From Lepus europaeus (taxonomy: Eukaryota; Chordata; Mammalia; Lagomorpha; Leporidae): DNA of 64,000 nucleotides. The first letter of the stretch is position 1; the number at the start of each line of letters is the position of its first letter. Below are positions 12,266 through 23,350 of this stretch, piece after piece. The stretch is from the NCBI RefSeq assembly GCF_033115175.1, contig NC_084835.1, positions 57,332,448 to 57,396,447 on the forward strand. The letters are read 5' to 3'. Under the pieces are notes generated by a model. The model had not been told where the DNA came from, made no database searches, and worked only from the letters and a program-made list of their open reading frames with translations. The translations under genes were made by a program, and so were the position numbers.

Positions 12266-14389
12266 ACTGTCCACCCCGCCCCGCCTGATCCCGCCAGTGG
12301 CTCTGTCTCAGAAGGGACCCCTAAGGGTCAAGCATTTTACATGTATATCATTTTGGAAAATAGCCCTGTGCTGCAATCAAGGAAAAGCAGAGTCAAATCT
12401 CCAGAAAGCGAATCTCCAGTAAAACAAGTTTTATTTTGGAATAAGCAAATAATAACATTGCCTGTCAGGACATCACACACAGTCCGAGGTGGCCTCTGGT
12501 GTGACTTTTTTGTTGAGTGGGGAGAAAAGCTGTATAAGGGTTCTAGGTCATGGCCAGATAGGTATGAAAAGTCTTGGCATTCTGATGTACAGTACAGTGA
12601 CTATAGATAATATTAATGTCCTATATATATTAAAATATTAATCTCCTGTGTATATATATATACACACATATATATGTATATACATATGAATACATACACA
12701 CACATGCATATATATATATATATATATCCCAAACAAACTGGGAGATAGGATTTTGGATGTTTTCATGATATAGAAAGGTTAAACTGCTTGAAGATGTAAA
12801 TATGTTTAGCCTAATTAGGCCTAACACAATGTAATCATCTATTCAAACATCACATGCTACCCCGTAATATACCCAGTTCTTGTACATCTGTGAAATTCTT
12901 TTAAAAATTAAAAAAGGCTGAAAAAAAAAAAGAACATTAAGAAAAAGCTCACGGGCACATGTAGCTTATGCAAGAGCTGGTGAACTCTGACTGGCAAGTA
13001 GTTGTAGTTACTGGGTAAAATTAGCCTTAAAATCATAGCAGATGTTTTGAGGGATTTAGCTTGTGACACAGAGTGTCAGGCCTTACATAATAAGCCGTGT
13101 GACAGTCTCTGTTGTCAGGTAACTTGTGTGTACGCCCTTACCCCATGGCCCTCCCTGGCTCCATTTGTCACGGTGTCATACCAGTGACCCTGTCTGAACC
13201 TGCCAGTGTTCACAGGAGTAAGGACAGTTCCTGTAGGAAGGAATCAGTGAGTGCACGAAAGGAATTCTGGTACTGCCTCTGGAATGCGATTTCACCTGCA
13301 GGAAAAGCAGTTCACATGGCTTGTAATGAGGTGCATATGGTAGCTCGAACAGCCTCTAGGATTCTCCTCAAATTATTTAATTTTTCAGAAACATAATCTT
13401 ATATTTCAGACCCTTAACAAATCTGTAAGTTGTAAGAAATACCAAATTACAAAGTATGACATACCTCTTTATAAAAACTGATTCATTCTCATAAATAGGT
13501 TTCTTTTTGTATTTTTAAAAATTTAAATAAAGACCAAGACCCTTTCCTGGAACAATTTTAATTGTCAAAGTCTGAGCTAAAAATGCCTGACTTAGTGATG
13601 CTATTGTTTAACATTGACTGTTTTTCTTTAAAAAATTTATCTTTGCAAAACTTTCAAAAGCAATATTCTAGAGGTAAACCCAGGCAGATTCATAAACTGA
13701 AGTAAGCGGGAATTTCTAAACTCTGGATTAAATAAGTGGAGACAAGATTATATTTCTCTCGATGAGCCTAATTTCTCATGGAAACAAGCACTGGAAGCTG
13801 ATACTCTAGGCAGTCGTGCTGGGAATTTTGTTTTATCCCTTGGAACCTCCAGTTCTGGGTATCCAGAGCGCCTAAGAGTAATTGCATTCAGCTGAGTAAA
13901 CCAACACAAAGGTAGCTGTTTAAGAAAGTCAGATTCTTAATTTCAAGACTGTCCTTGGCTTCAAATTATGATTTTTCTGGCAAGGGATATTTCAATTGTT
14001 CTCACTGGAAGACCGAAGGGACATAAGAGCATAGAAATACATCAACTGCAGTGATCTGACACATAGCTGAACAGTAGAGGAAAACCTAACAAAGATCAAA
14101 GGTCTGCCTCTGAGCCCCAGCTGGACTCCTCCCCTGCAGTAGGCTCTTTCTCTTCAGTATAGGAAAGGGTAGTGGTAAGCTAGCTGTCCACAGTACACAT
14201 GCGCAGTTCAGTTATATCGCAGGAAACTCCGGAATAGATATTTTGAGAACCTATAAGTTTGTTTATTTTAAACAGCAGTTAGAGGTAGAAATTACAGATC
14301 TGAGAGCACAGCTGGGACCAAAGACACTTGTAAGGTTGCTTTCAAAGATTTGATACTGGCTAATTACAATTGAATTTCCTTCTTTTTCT
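12266..14389. other. Intergenic sequence
   Basis: No gene identified. It holds the AT/CA microsatellite at 12640-12730 and otherwise unassigned AT-rich sequence. The 94-codon frame at 13112-13396 has no recognisable domain. Confidence 0.5.
12640..12730. repeat. TA/CA microsatellite
   Basis: Alternating TA, CA and TG dinucleotides, partly palindromic, ending in a run of about ten TA units. The 65-codon minus-strand frame across it, rich in tyrosine and isoleucine, is a repeat artefact. Confidence 0.95.
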
Positions 14390-14624
14390 TTTACATTTTA
14401 ATTAATTGAGTGGAGAGCCACATAGGCAGGCACAGAGGTAGGGGTGAGAGAAAGAGAGGGAAAGAGAATTCTCTCTGCTAGTTCATTCTCCAGATGCCCA
14501 CAACAGCTAGGGCTAGGCCAGAGTCAGAGCTAGCAGCAAGAAACGCAATCCAAGTCTCCCAAGCAGGTGGCAGGGACCCAACTTCTTGAGCCATCACTGC
14601 TGTATCCCAGGGTCTGCATCAGTG
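14390..14624 (-). repeat. CSINE 3' part, split by LTR-like insert
   Basis: Antisense older-type C repeat: tail complement, GA-rich region at 14440-14465, and body up to CATCAGTG. The body resumes at about 15175, so one SINE has been split by the 14625-15170 element. Confidence 0.85.
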
Positions 14625-15170
14625 TTACCAGCCGTGGAGGGGAGGGCGTTGCAGGAGCAAGTCTGGTGGGTTCTTTTCCCCAGCTTAGTATAGAAATAGA
14701 AAGCCAGGAACTAATTAGTAAAGAGGCAGAAACTTCTAGTTAGCAGAAAAGCAACTGGTCCCAAAGGAAGCAAGGCGGAGTGCCCAAAAGGGACACTGGT
14801 TTTCCTTAAGTGCCCAGGGTTTTTAAGGCATTCTATGGGGTGCCCATTGGACGAGGGATTTCACATACTCTATGTTGATTGGCTTGGGGCTCACGGAGAT
14901 AGCGCTGTGGTGGGGGGTGGGGAGTCTCCTGGAGACAGCCTGACCCCACGGGGCCTCAGCCCCCTCCTCCGCCAGCTCTGGGTGAAAGACTGCACCCACC
15001 CTGAAGGTGTGATTTAAAGCCACAAGGTCACACGGGCAGCACAAGAAGCCGTTAATAGGGCAGATGCTGGTTGGTCTGGAGACAAGCTTTCTAGACACAG
15101 CTGACAGCCTGCTTGTAAAGGACATCCTACCTATGTCTGAGGGGCCCACAGACACCCCCCACCCCACCCC
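14625..15170 (-). mobile_element. Insert splitting a CSINE, probable solo LTR
   Basis: A 546-bp segment interrupts a CSINE, with CAGTG repeated at its edges (14620-14624 and 15171-15175). Read on the minus strand it has promoter-like features (a CCAATCA box, TTTAAAA) and an end reading GGTAACA, consistent with an LTR. A TG...CA pair can be drawn at 15154 and 14623, which does not agree exactly with the 5-bp duplication, so the boundaries are uncertain. The 114-codon minus frame at 14823-15167 lies wholly inside and is not taken as a gene. Confidence 0.6.
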
Positions 15171-15174
15171 CAGT

Positions 15175-15292
15175 GGACGGGCTCAATTAGCAGGAAGCTG
15201 GAGTTAGAAGCTGGAGGCAAGTATAGAACGTAAGCAATCGGAAACGGGACACAGGTCTCTTAACTACTGCCTAACCACTAGGACAAATGCCC
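15175..15292 (-). repeat. CSINE 5' part, resumed after the insert
   Basis: Continuation of the antisense CSINE of 14390-14624, with the TTAGCAGGAAGCTGGAGTTA segment and the complement of the head (CTAACCACTAGGACAAATGC). Confidence 0.85.
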
Positions 15293-15329
15293 ACCACCAC
15301 CCCTCCCTTTCTTCCTAATGCAACACAAT

Positions 15330-15394
15330 TTAAAAAAAAAAAAAAACTATTTGAAAGGCAGAGTAACAAACACACACAGAGAGAGAGAAGGAGG

Positions 15395-15426
<32 letters not shown>

Positions 15427-15690
15427 CAGAGATTGTCTATCTGCTGTTTATTCCACAAATTGCTGCAACAGCCAGGGCTGAATCACGCCAAAGCAAGGAG
15501 CCAGGAACTTCGTCAAGGTCTTCAACATGAGTGGCAAGGGCCCAGGCATTTGGGCCATCATCCAGCGCCTTCCCAGGTGCATTAGTAGGAAGCTGGATCA
15601 GAAGCAGAGCAGTCAGAACTACAACCGGTACTCCAACACGGGATGTCAGCTTCACAAGCAGCAGTTTAAACTGCTGTGCCACAACCTTGG
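15330..15690 (-). repeat. CSINE, antisense
   Basis: Tail (T-rich complement seen as an A-rich run, then TATTTGAAAGGCAGAG), a long GA tract at 15378-15430, body, and head complement ending CACAACCTTGGCC. It follows the preceding CSINE within about 50 bp. Confidence 0.92.
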
Positions 15691-16047
15691 CCGAGAGACA
15701 AAATCTTTTGTAGAAACAATTTGTTTTTGATAAAAAGATCTCTGCTAAACCTTGAATTTCAGTGAAAATTTGAAAAACTAGAAATCTTTTGGTCTTCCAA
15801 TAGGTATTTAGCCCAATGTTGTGGCTCTGTGGAACTCAGCATCTCTACACACCCTGGGAAATTCATTTCGAGGCATTCTTGGTGATGAAATGTTAATAAT
15901 TAACATATGAAAGGAATAAATAAGACTTAATGAACAACATACTAAGTGGGAGGGGGACAACTAGGCCGGATGCCTAATCTTATAAATAAAACTTATGGTT
16001 TTATATCAAAAATATGTTGTATCTACAGCACAGTAAGGTAACCATGG

Positions 16048-16405
16048 TGTGGGGGAGGCTGAATCCGGAGAGGCCTAGAGGAACTTCCTAAGCCTGCCTC
16101 GAGTTTGAAGACCTGTCTTTAAGTTTCAAATCCCTGCCGGTAAACAACCCAGCCCCAGGGCACTTTTGCCTAACGCATAAGGTGGTATAATAGGATTGGC
16201 TAAAACCCTTTTGTGTCACATCACCCCACCCCTTGCCCGCATCTGCTCTGTACTGCGGCTTTATAAACACCTCTCTTTTACAATAAAGTGAGATCCTGCT
16301 TCGACTTGATTCCCCACCGCGTCAGATTGTCTCCTGGGTTCAGGGAGGCTGAGTGGCGGGTGGCGTGCTTCCCCTCCTCAGCGGTGAAAAGGAGGAGTCA
16401 CCGCA
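16048..16405 (+). mobile_element. Solo LTR, class II (betaretrovirus-type)
   Basis: A 358-bp element starting TGTGGGGGAG and ending CACCGCA, flanked by a perfect 6-bp duplication CCATGG (16042-16047 and 16406-16411). A TTTATAAA box lies at 16260-16267 and AATAAA at 16282-16287, so R and U5 fill the last 120 bases. A 6-bp duplication is typical of class II elements. No internal viral sequence adjoins it, so it is a recombined solo LTR. Confidence 0.9.
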
Positions 16406-16734
16406 CCATGGTCTATAACATTTGTTATACATATTATCAAGAGTAAGAAGAGAGGACTTCAAATATTCCTGGCACTAAGAAATGATCAATGTTTAAGGAG
16501 ATGGGAATGTTAGTTACATTGATTTGGTCTGTGATAATAATATGTTGATGTCTCAAATCATCAGGCTGCTTTTGCATAACAAAGGCAGAGGAGAGTACTT
16601 ATTCTATTTAGAGAAAAAAATTTGCTAACTCTCAACTATATAATTGATGATCAGAACCGTACCAGCAGAAGCCGAATTTGGCTGTTTCGTTTTCTCTACT
16701 ATCATTCATTTCTCTTGGACATAAGGTTATTACA

Positions 16735-16865
16735 AGGGGTCTTCAAATGTTCGTAGGAAATGTATAATGTGAAAAAACTATGCATAGATTTCACAGATTT
16801 TTCTGGCATCACAACAAATTTATCTTTTAGTTTTTTGAAAGATTCCTCAGATAGAAGTACATTCC
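16735..16865 (+). repeat. Mariner-type MITE copy
   Basis: Short element with a left end GGGGTCTTCAAATGTTCG and a right end that is its approximate reverse complement (TTTTTTGAAAGATTCCTC). The internal core reads AAAAAACTATGCATAGATTT. It resembles the small non-autonomous partners of Hsmar2-like mariners; the family name is tentative. Confidence 0.65.
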
Positions 16866-18438
16866 TGGGAGCCAGCAAATCTGCACAGTAGCCCTAATGT
16901 CTCCTAATTTAGGGATCCATTGTCAAAGTATTGAAATGCTCTCTTCTTGGGGTTCCCGGTAGGTTTACTGGAGTTGGTTCTGGAGTTGTTTGTACAGATA
17001 AAAATCTGAAAAAAAAAATATTTTGAAAAGTCAAAGTGTTATTTACAACCATATTAATTACATAAGGATTTCTGGAACGAAACTATCAAACAGCTTCAGA
17101 AGACAAAATCAAATTAACATATTTATTGAGGATCTTCACTGAGAAAGGCAGTGGAGCTGAGAGTAGAAAATTGTGCCTGACTTCAGGCTGCAGTTGACCT
17201 GAGGCTGTTGGTATCAGGACGCTTTGTGGATGGCCGCAGCCACAAAATAGGCAAGCCTGTCCTCTTGGTAATCTGTCTGCCTGAACTCCCTGAACTTGAG
17301 TTCACTTGGAATTTCCAATGCGTAGGCGAAAAAAAAAAAAAAAAAAAAAAAAGTGCAATTGGCTTCTCCCCAAACATGACCTTAGCTGGCTGAAAACCTA
17401 AAAAGCAGGACATCCAATTTCATCACGGAGCACATAATTTAAAGCACTGCCTTTGAGCACTCCTTGGCAGAGAGAAGCCATCAAGAACAAACTCTGCTGT
17501 GAACGGGGCGGCTCAGCAGCAGTCCGTCACAGTGCGTCTGCCTTTCTAAGCACTGGCCCGCCTTGGGAAGGCAAGATGGGGCCAGGCGCTGTCTCGCGGA
17601 CTTAGCCTGCTTCTCCTTTGGAATCCAGGGACAGCTTTGCAGGATCCACATTTCCACTCCTGGAGGTTATTTTTGAATGTTTTTCTTACTAAACGCTCAA
17701 TCGCATTAGAATGCTCCCTGGGGAGCCTTTTCTCTTTAAAGCACACTCCTATTTCGGACAAATTGCCAACTTTTTTTTTTTTTTTTTTACTTTCAATTTG
17801 TTCAAAATTCAAAGCGATAAACAATCAGTTTCTAAAGAATAAGAAAACGTGCAAATCAGAGAACTGCTCTGTGTCTGTGTTTTAATAATGGTTACCAAGA
17901 GATTGGGGAAAACATGTATTGCTATTCAACTGAAATATAAATAGATAGCTGTCTACGACATAAATTAATTTGCTTTTAGAGGCGGAAGAGAGATAAATAG
18001 AAAAAAAAAACAGAGTGATTTGACTAATTTTAAAGACTTTATTCTGTTGTTTGAGTTAAATAGTATGACATTCAAAACAACTTAAATCTCCCTCAGAGGC
18101 ATTCATTTGCAATTCAAACCCACTTCTCAGGGTTCTCTTGGAAGGGCTATCTTCCTGCCAGGTTAATGAACTGGGAGAAATTCTTCAAAATCTGACTTCA
18201 CTTCCTGGCAGTGGGTTAGGGGCCTGAGCGCCTCAGTCTTCCCCTGGCTGTAGCTCTCCACCCTCCCCTATCCCAGCTTCCGGCTTTGTTCCTAACTCTC
18301 ATCCAAGAGGTTCTGGTGTGATTTTTCCTAATACAACCTCTATGACAGTCTTTCTGAGATTCTTTTGCTGGTTTGCCTTTCTCCTGTCCCCAGTTAAACA
18401 CAACTTTCCATATTTGGTTGTTGCAGGTCCTCCACCTT

Positions 18439-18476
18439 GCTCCCTGCTTCCTGCTCCCTGCTCCCTGCTCCCTCTA
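18439..18476. repeat. 7-bp tandem repeat
   Basis: About five copies of a TGCTCCC/TGCTTCC unit in a row, just upstream of the ATG of the 18479-18991 frame. Confidence 0.85.
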
Positions 18477-18478
18477 AG

Positions 18479-18991
18479 ATGCGTCTCCCACTGTGTGGCT
18501 GCAGCCAGACTGCTGGAGCCCAGCTCAGCTCCCAGCTGCCTGCCACCCTCCTTCCCACAGAGGCCAGACAGACACTTGAGTCCACATACCCAAGAGAGCA
18601 CTGGCCATTGGCTCTCACCCTCCATCTCTTCTCTCTAAAGCCAGTAAAAAGGCTGTCTTTCCTATGCCTCTTTTCTCAGTTAGGTGCACAAGCCTTCTCC
18701 CAGTTGCTGAACCTAACAATCTGCTCATTTTTATTTCTTTCTTCCTTCCTTTTCTGTTATTCAGTTGCCAAACGCTGCTGCTATGATCTCAAATTCACAG
18801 ATCTGTCTTCTTGTTTTAAAAACCCCATGGAGAAGCTATGGCCCCGGCCCTCTGTGCTCCTCTGCTCGGTGACCCCCAGAGGCCTCCCAACTCCTTCATG
18901 CTCCCCTTTCTTAGCACTCCCATGCCCACCTGTAAAGGCATCAGTCTCCCAGACTGTGCAATGCAACTTCCTTTTCTGCAAGATGTGCTAA
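18479..18991 (+). other. Unrecognised 170-codon open frame
   Basis: The longest frame outside repeats and the retrovirus. It begins at an ATG just after the tandem TGCTCCC array and is rich in Leu, Ser, Pro and Cys. I recognise no domain. The complementary strand is also open in several frames over the same part, which points to low stop density in pyrimidine-rich DNA rather than to coding. There is no visible poly-A signal or exon structure. I would not call it a gene without expression data. Confidence 0.2.
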
Positions 18992-19188
18992 CATGCGTAT
19001 TCCTTGGGAGGATTTTTAATGATGACAGTTAACCTTATACAGTCCTTACTTTTTTTTTCCTGGATCTTTGTGTGTGTGTCTTGTGCATTTATCTGTCTGA
19101 TATATGTATTTTCATTAATTTAATCTTCAAAATTTCCTTTTGGGTTCATGTTTTATTATAATATCCATTTTAAAAATGAGGAAAGTTG

Positions 19189-19519
19189 GCCGGCGCCGTG
19201 GCTTAACAGGCTAATCCTCCGCCTTTCGGCGCCGGCACACCGGGTTCTAGTCCCGGTCACGGCGCTGGATTCTATCCCGGTTGCCCCTCTTCCAGGCCAG
19301 CTCTCTGCTATGGCCAGGGAAGGCAGTGGAGGATGGCCCAAGTCCTTGGGCCCTGCACCCCCATGGGAGACCAGGATAAGCACCTGGCTCCTGGCTTCAG
19401 ATCAGCGAGATGCGCCGGCTGCAGCGGCCATTGGAGGTTGAACCAACGGCAAAAAGGAAGACCTTTCTCTCTGTCTCTCTCACTATCCACTCTGCCTGTC
19501 CAAAAAAAAAAAAAAAAAA
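19189..19519 (+). repeat. CSINE, young type, splitting a MIR
   Basis: Nearly complete copy from GGCCGGCGCCGTGGCTTAAC to an A run of about 23. The flank AAAATGAGGAAAGT is duplicated (about 19174-19188 and 19520-19533). Those flanks are themselves the MIR motif, so the insertion split a MIR. Confidence 0.97.
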
Positions 19520-19585
19520 AAAAATGAGGAAAGTGAGGCACAGTGAAGTCAGGTGACACAGCTGTTTAAATGACAGATGTGACAT
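19520..19585 (+). repeat. MIR fragment
   Basis: AAAATGAGGAAAGTGAGGCA followed by GTCAGGTGACACAGCTG is the typical MIR core. Its left part (19160-19188) lies on the other side of the CSINE. Confidence 0.75.
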
Positions 19586-19767
19586 TTTTTCTCAGAGCTT
19601 ATGCAGCTTTCCTGGTTTTCTGTTATTAAATAAAACATATAGGCACTGGTGTTGTAGTGCAGCAGGCTAAGCTACTGCTTAGTAACAATCAGTAGTAATA
19701 CCTTGTGTCTGTGTAGTTACTCATTTTTTTCACAACTCAGTTTACTACTTAGAAAACAATCTCTCAA

Positions 19768-19856
19768 GGGCCAGTGCTGTGGCACAGTGGGTTGACGTCC
19801 TGGCCTGAGGTGACAGCATCCCATATAGATGCCAAATCGAGGCCTGGCTGCTCCAT
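19768..19856 (+). repeat. CSINE head, truncated at an LTR
   Basis: Older-type C repeat head and first third (GGGCCAGTGCTGTGGCACAG to GGCTGCTCCAT). It stops at the LTR boundary and the expected remainder is not found after the LTR. Confidence 0.85.
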
Positions 19857-20304
19857 TGAAGGACTTGTACTTGTGAAAATTTACCAGAGCCTAACCTGCT
19901 GAAAAACAAGAAAGTTTCAAGAAAGGTCAGTTTCTGGGAAACTGCAACTTAGCAGATAACAGGGAATACCAGTTTGGAAACCCCTCTTGTGCAATGGTTA
20001 AGATAAGTAAAACTGATGTGTACTAAGATAAGTAAAACTGCTGTATACTAAGATAAGTAAAACTGCTGTAAACAAAAACCCCCTTCCCCTTTGTATTCAC
20101 TTGCTTAAGATAATTTTGTGGTTTTTGCCTTTAAATACTGCCTGTAACCCTCATCAGGCACCTCACTCTCTCTCAGGAGGGAGGGGTTTGTTTTGCGCAA
20201 AACGTAAATAAACCGCCTCTTGTGTTTGCATCGCCGGTGTCTGGAGTCTGAATTTCTGGGTCCCCAGGGTGCTACCCAGGACCCCGCCAGCTTTAGGTCC
20301 TTCA
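19857..20304 (+). mobile_element. Solo LTR, class I (gammaretrovirus-type)
   Basis: A 448-bp element whose ends form a perfect inverted repeat, TGAAGGAC...GTCCTTCA, flanked by the 4-bp duplication CCAT (19853-19856 and 20305-20308). A TTTAAATA box is at 20130-20137 and AATAAA at 20207-20212. The U3 carries three 25-bp repeats. A 4-bp duplication is usual for class I elements. It is related to the LTR at 22223-22847 but shorter. Confidence 0.9.
19998..20072 (+). promoter_or_regulatory. Three 25-bp repeats in LTR U3
   Basis: Three direct repeats with an exact 25-bp period, each containing AGATAAG followed by TAAAACTG (AGATAAG at 20001, 20026 and 20051). AGATAAG matches the GATA-factor consensus. 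Tandem repeats in U3 act as enhancers in gammaretroviruses; that role is inferred here. Confidence 0.8.
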
Positions 20305-20309
20305 CCATA

Positions 20310-22140
20310 ACGCTGGCCCCCAAGTACTTTGCTTTGGGTCATGCAAGTAATACTTTAGTCTTGGGAACACAAGAGCTCTTATTCCAATCAGTAGGCTTTA
20401 TGTGGTTCTTAGAGACAGCAAGCTTTGCTAATGACATGATTTGGAGTCTAATCCCTGCCATGTCGACCACGCCTGCAGTGTTTTTATTCATTTAACAGCT
20501 TTTCACTGCACACCCCCTCTTTGATGGTGGTTATGTTTCCAGGGTTAGGAGTATAGCAAAACAAACAAACAACCAAAGAGGCAGGGAATCCTTCCCTCTT
20601 TGCACTTGTGCTTACATCTTCCTTGAGCAGACAGACAGAAAACAGAGTTACGAACAGCCAAGGCCTCTAGTTTGCTTTAGAGTGTAGGCGACCGTGAAAT
20701 GTCAAGGATGTCCTCTGTGCTATTAGGCAGGATGAAGTCACTACTATCCTACTGCCCTCCCTATTTATATTACATTCTTATCCTTAATTTTCCTCCCCCT
20801 CTACTCAACTCTAAAGTAATAGTTTGTTTACATGGCTGGGAAGTTGAAGAAGGCAAGTTCAAGAGAAAAAGACGCACAGGCACTGAGAGAGTAGCTGAGA
20901 TCTCCCTGGACAACAACGCTGACTGTGAATTGCTTCTTCCGTTGGTCAGGGACCGAGGCGATCAATAAAATGTCTCCAGTTCGTCTCCAGAGAGGGATTG
21001 TCTGCCCCTTCGTTGCTAGCCAAAAATTCCAAAACCTTAAAGTAAGGAAAAATTACAAAAGATCATCTTGAATAAGCATTTGCTTCTCAGTGTTCTGGCC
21101 AAGCTGGGGCTTAGTGGTGACCAAAGTCTTGGAGACACAGACTGTGGTGCCGCTCAGCAAAGGCCCTCCCAGCGGTGTCTACCAGCAGAGGCTGGAAGCT
21201 GGCTTGCCAGGAGAAACGCAGGCGATGTTTTGGCCTCACATTGGAGCCTGCTGTACTGCATGGACATCCAGTTCAGCAGCCCGGATAACTTAAACTGACC
21301 TTAAGAGGTGTTGGCTGATTATTGGACCATGAGTAAAGCCATTTGTAGTTTGTTGCTGAGATTTTCATACTCATTTCTATCTACAGAACTGCACAGATAG
21401 TGGTTCACGCAACTGCACCCATTGCTTCTAAAAAGTTCAGGGTATTTGTTGACTCTGGGGCTTGGTGGCTGGGATAGCTGCGCCTAAAAGTGTAGGAATG
21501 TTATTCCAGAGGCTGAATCCAGGGGCTGGGCAGCCTTCCCTGCTGGGAGATTGTAGAGAACAAAGAAGCAACTCAATCACTAGGGAACAAAACAGAACAC
21601 TTAGAATGCTTTCAGTGTCAGACAGTGCTCTCTGGTGAGAGTTAAATCATTAAAATAACAGGAGTTCTGGGAAAGATCAGCCTGTGTTTGCAGGATGATT
21701 CGTCTCGGATCTGAAAACTTGCGCTGAGAACAAGTTTGTTTTGTGAGTGCGCCCAGGAAACAGGGATGGTAACAGAGACAAAGGGTGTGTGTGAGTCCAC
21801 ATAGGTACCAGGGGGACTGGCTGGGTGGGAGCCATTTTAAAAACAATGGGGCCCACAGCAAAGCAAGGAGCAGTGCCCCACTCCTCCCCACCCCCCACCC
21901 CCACCCTGCTGGCTGAGGGTGGGGGGCCTTGATATTTCTGAGACTGTCTGCTCGCCTTTGATGGAGCTCAGAATCAATGAAAGGAGATAATTCTGGAGTA
22001 GAACGCGTGGCCGGTGTCTGTGTGGCGCGCTCCCTCTCAGGCCTTTCCATCCTGGAAGAATTCCTGTCCCTCGGGCTATTTCTCCAGCCTGCGAATCTCC
22101 CATTGCTTTATGTGCTTCTGCTCTTATCTTCTTCTTTTCT
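20310..22140. other. Intergenic sequence
   Basis: Unassigned DNA. Immediately after the LTR, ACGCTGGCCCCCAAGTAC looks like the complement of a CSINE head. A 149-codon minus frame at 21601-22050 covers a C-rich segment but has no recognisable domain and a non-ATG start, and I do not call it. Confidence 0.45.
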
Positions 22141-22142
22141 TT

Positions 22143-22222
22143 TTTTAAGATTTACTTATTTATTTGGAAGGCAGTGTTACAGAAAGAGAGAGAGGGAGGG
22201 AGAGAGAGAGAGAGAGAGAGAG
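22143..22222 (-). repeat. CSINE 3' end, split by an LTR
   Basis: Antisense tail (TTTTTTAAGATTTACTTATT) and GA-rich tract. The rest of the SINE resumes at 22848 after the LTR. Confidence 0.9.
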
Positions 22223-22847
22223 TGTAAGACCCCTTAAGCAGGCGTCCCACGAATTGACCGGACCCCAGAAACACAGACTCCACTCCAATCGATGCAAAGG
22301 CAAGAGGAAAATTTATTTCATTTGCAAATGGGCCGTCTCAGCAGCACCCTCTAGTGTAGTGCAGAGAGAGCGGCCCCGAACATCAGCTTTACAGGGTATT
22401 TAAAGCTTAAAACCACAACATTAGCATATCTAGTCGCGTTACAATTCCATTGGATATGTTAATGGTTACTGGGTAAGGGGCTAGGGAAGGGGGTAGTGCG
22501 GGCAGTTTCTTAAGCAAGCAGGGCGGGGGATACAGAAGTAGAAAAAAAGCGTGGTTACAGGGTTTCAATAAGACAATGGGCTGGGGGCATGCAGAAAATA
22601 CCTTGCATACTTTTGCCGTCTGCCGGGACCCACAGATAAGGGGCGGTTGGGTGCTTCCCATGCCTTTATCTGGCGCTGTTATCTCAAACCGCAGCTGCCT
22701 GCCCTTGACTTGGGGTTTCGGCCCAATTCCAGGAAATGTTTTACTAGAGTTCCCTAAGATAGTGCTGGGGTAGTTAAAATGGCGTGACCATTGTCAGGGT
22801 TGTTCACTTCCTAGTTTTTTAGCAGGTAAATTTTCAGAAGTCCTTCA
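22223..22847 (-). mobile_element. Solo LTR, same class I family, inside a CSINE
   Basis: A 625-bp element. Read on the minus strand it starts TGAAGGACTTCTGAAAATTT and ends GGGGTCTTACA. Its start and its region after AATAAA (minus strand, at 22317-22312) match those of the 19857-20304 LTR, so both belong to one family. It is flanked by AGAG on both sides (22219-22222 and 22848-22851), a 4-bp duplication in low-complexity sequence. It lacks the 25-bp repeats. Confidence 0.87.
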
Positions 22848-23037
22848 AGAGGGAGAAAGAGAAAGTCTCCCATACAGGTGCAGGACTTGGGCCATTTTCT
22901 GCTGCTTTCCCAGGCACATTAGTAGAAAGCTGGATCAGCTATGGAGCAGTGGAGACTTGAACCAATGCCCCTTTGGGATGCCAGTGCTGCAGGCAGCAGC
23001 TTTACCCACTACACCCACTATGTCACAGCCCCGGCCC
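22848..23037 (-). repeat. CSINE 5' part after the LTR
   Basis: Continues the antisense CSINE from the GA tract to the head complement (CTATGTCACAGCCCCGGCCC). Part of the middle body is missing compared with intact copies. Confidence 0.88.
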
Positions 23038-23350
23038 CTTACTCTGTCTTAAAATATGAAGATCTGTCACCAAAATAACCCTAACCCTGCTTTAGCTACT
23101 GTGCCTCCTGAAGCCAGGTCATTGACAGTTTTCTTTCTTTTGTTTTTTTTTTCTCTTGTCAGATGAACCCATCCACTAATCAGAAAACTTTGTTGCTCAG
23201 TACATTTTACTCATCTTTGCTAAACTTTGCAACAACAAAAAATGTAGCAGCTTTAATTTTCCAGAGAGAGAATTCCCAGCTTTCATTTAATCACTGATTG
23301 CTTCAGCCTGGCTCTATGTTGCATCATTTTGATATCGGAAATGATCCCTA
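23038..23350. other. Intergenic sequence
   Basis: Short unassigned AT-rich stretch between a CSINE and the retroviral fragment. I see no gene. Confidence 0.5.

Larger units (their letters stand above)
16866..19173. other. Intergenic sequence with a long open frame
   Basis: Mostly unassigned sequence with A runs at 17330-17352 and T runs at 17770-17788. The exception worth recording is the 170-codon ATG frame at 18479-18991, listed separately. Confidence 0.5.

Noticed and set aside
12630..12827. 65-codon minus frame rich in Tyr and Ile
   Set aside because: It is translated microsatellite.
21601..22050. 149-codon minus-strand frame
   Set aside because: No ATG at its 5' end, overlapping open frames on both strands, no domain, and unusually GC-rich sequence that lowers stop frequency.
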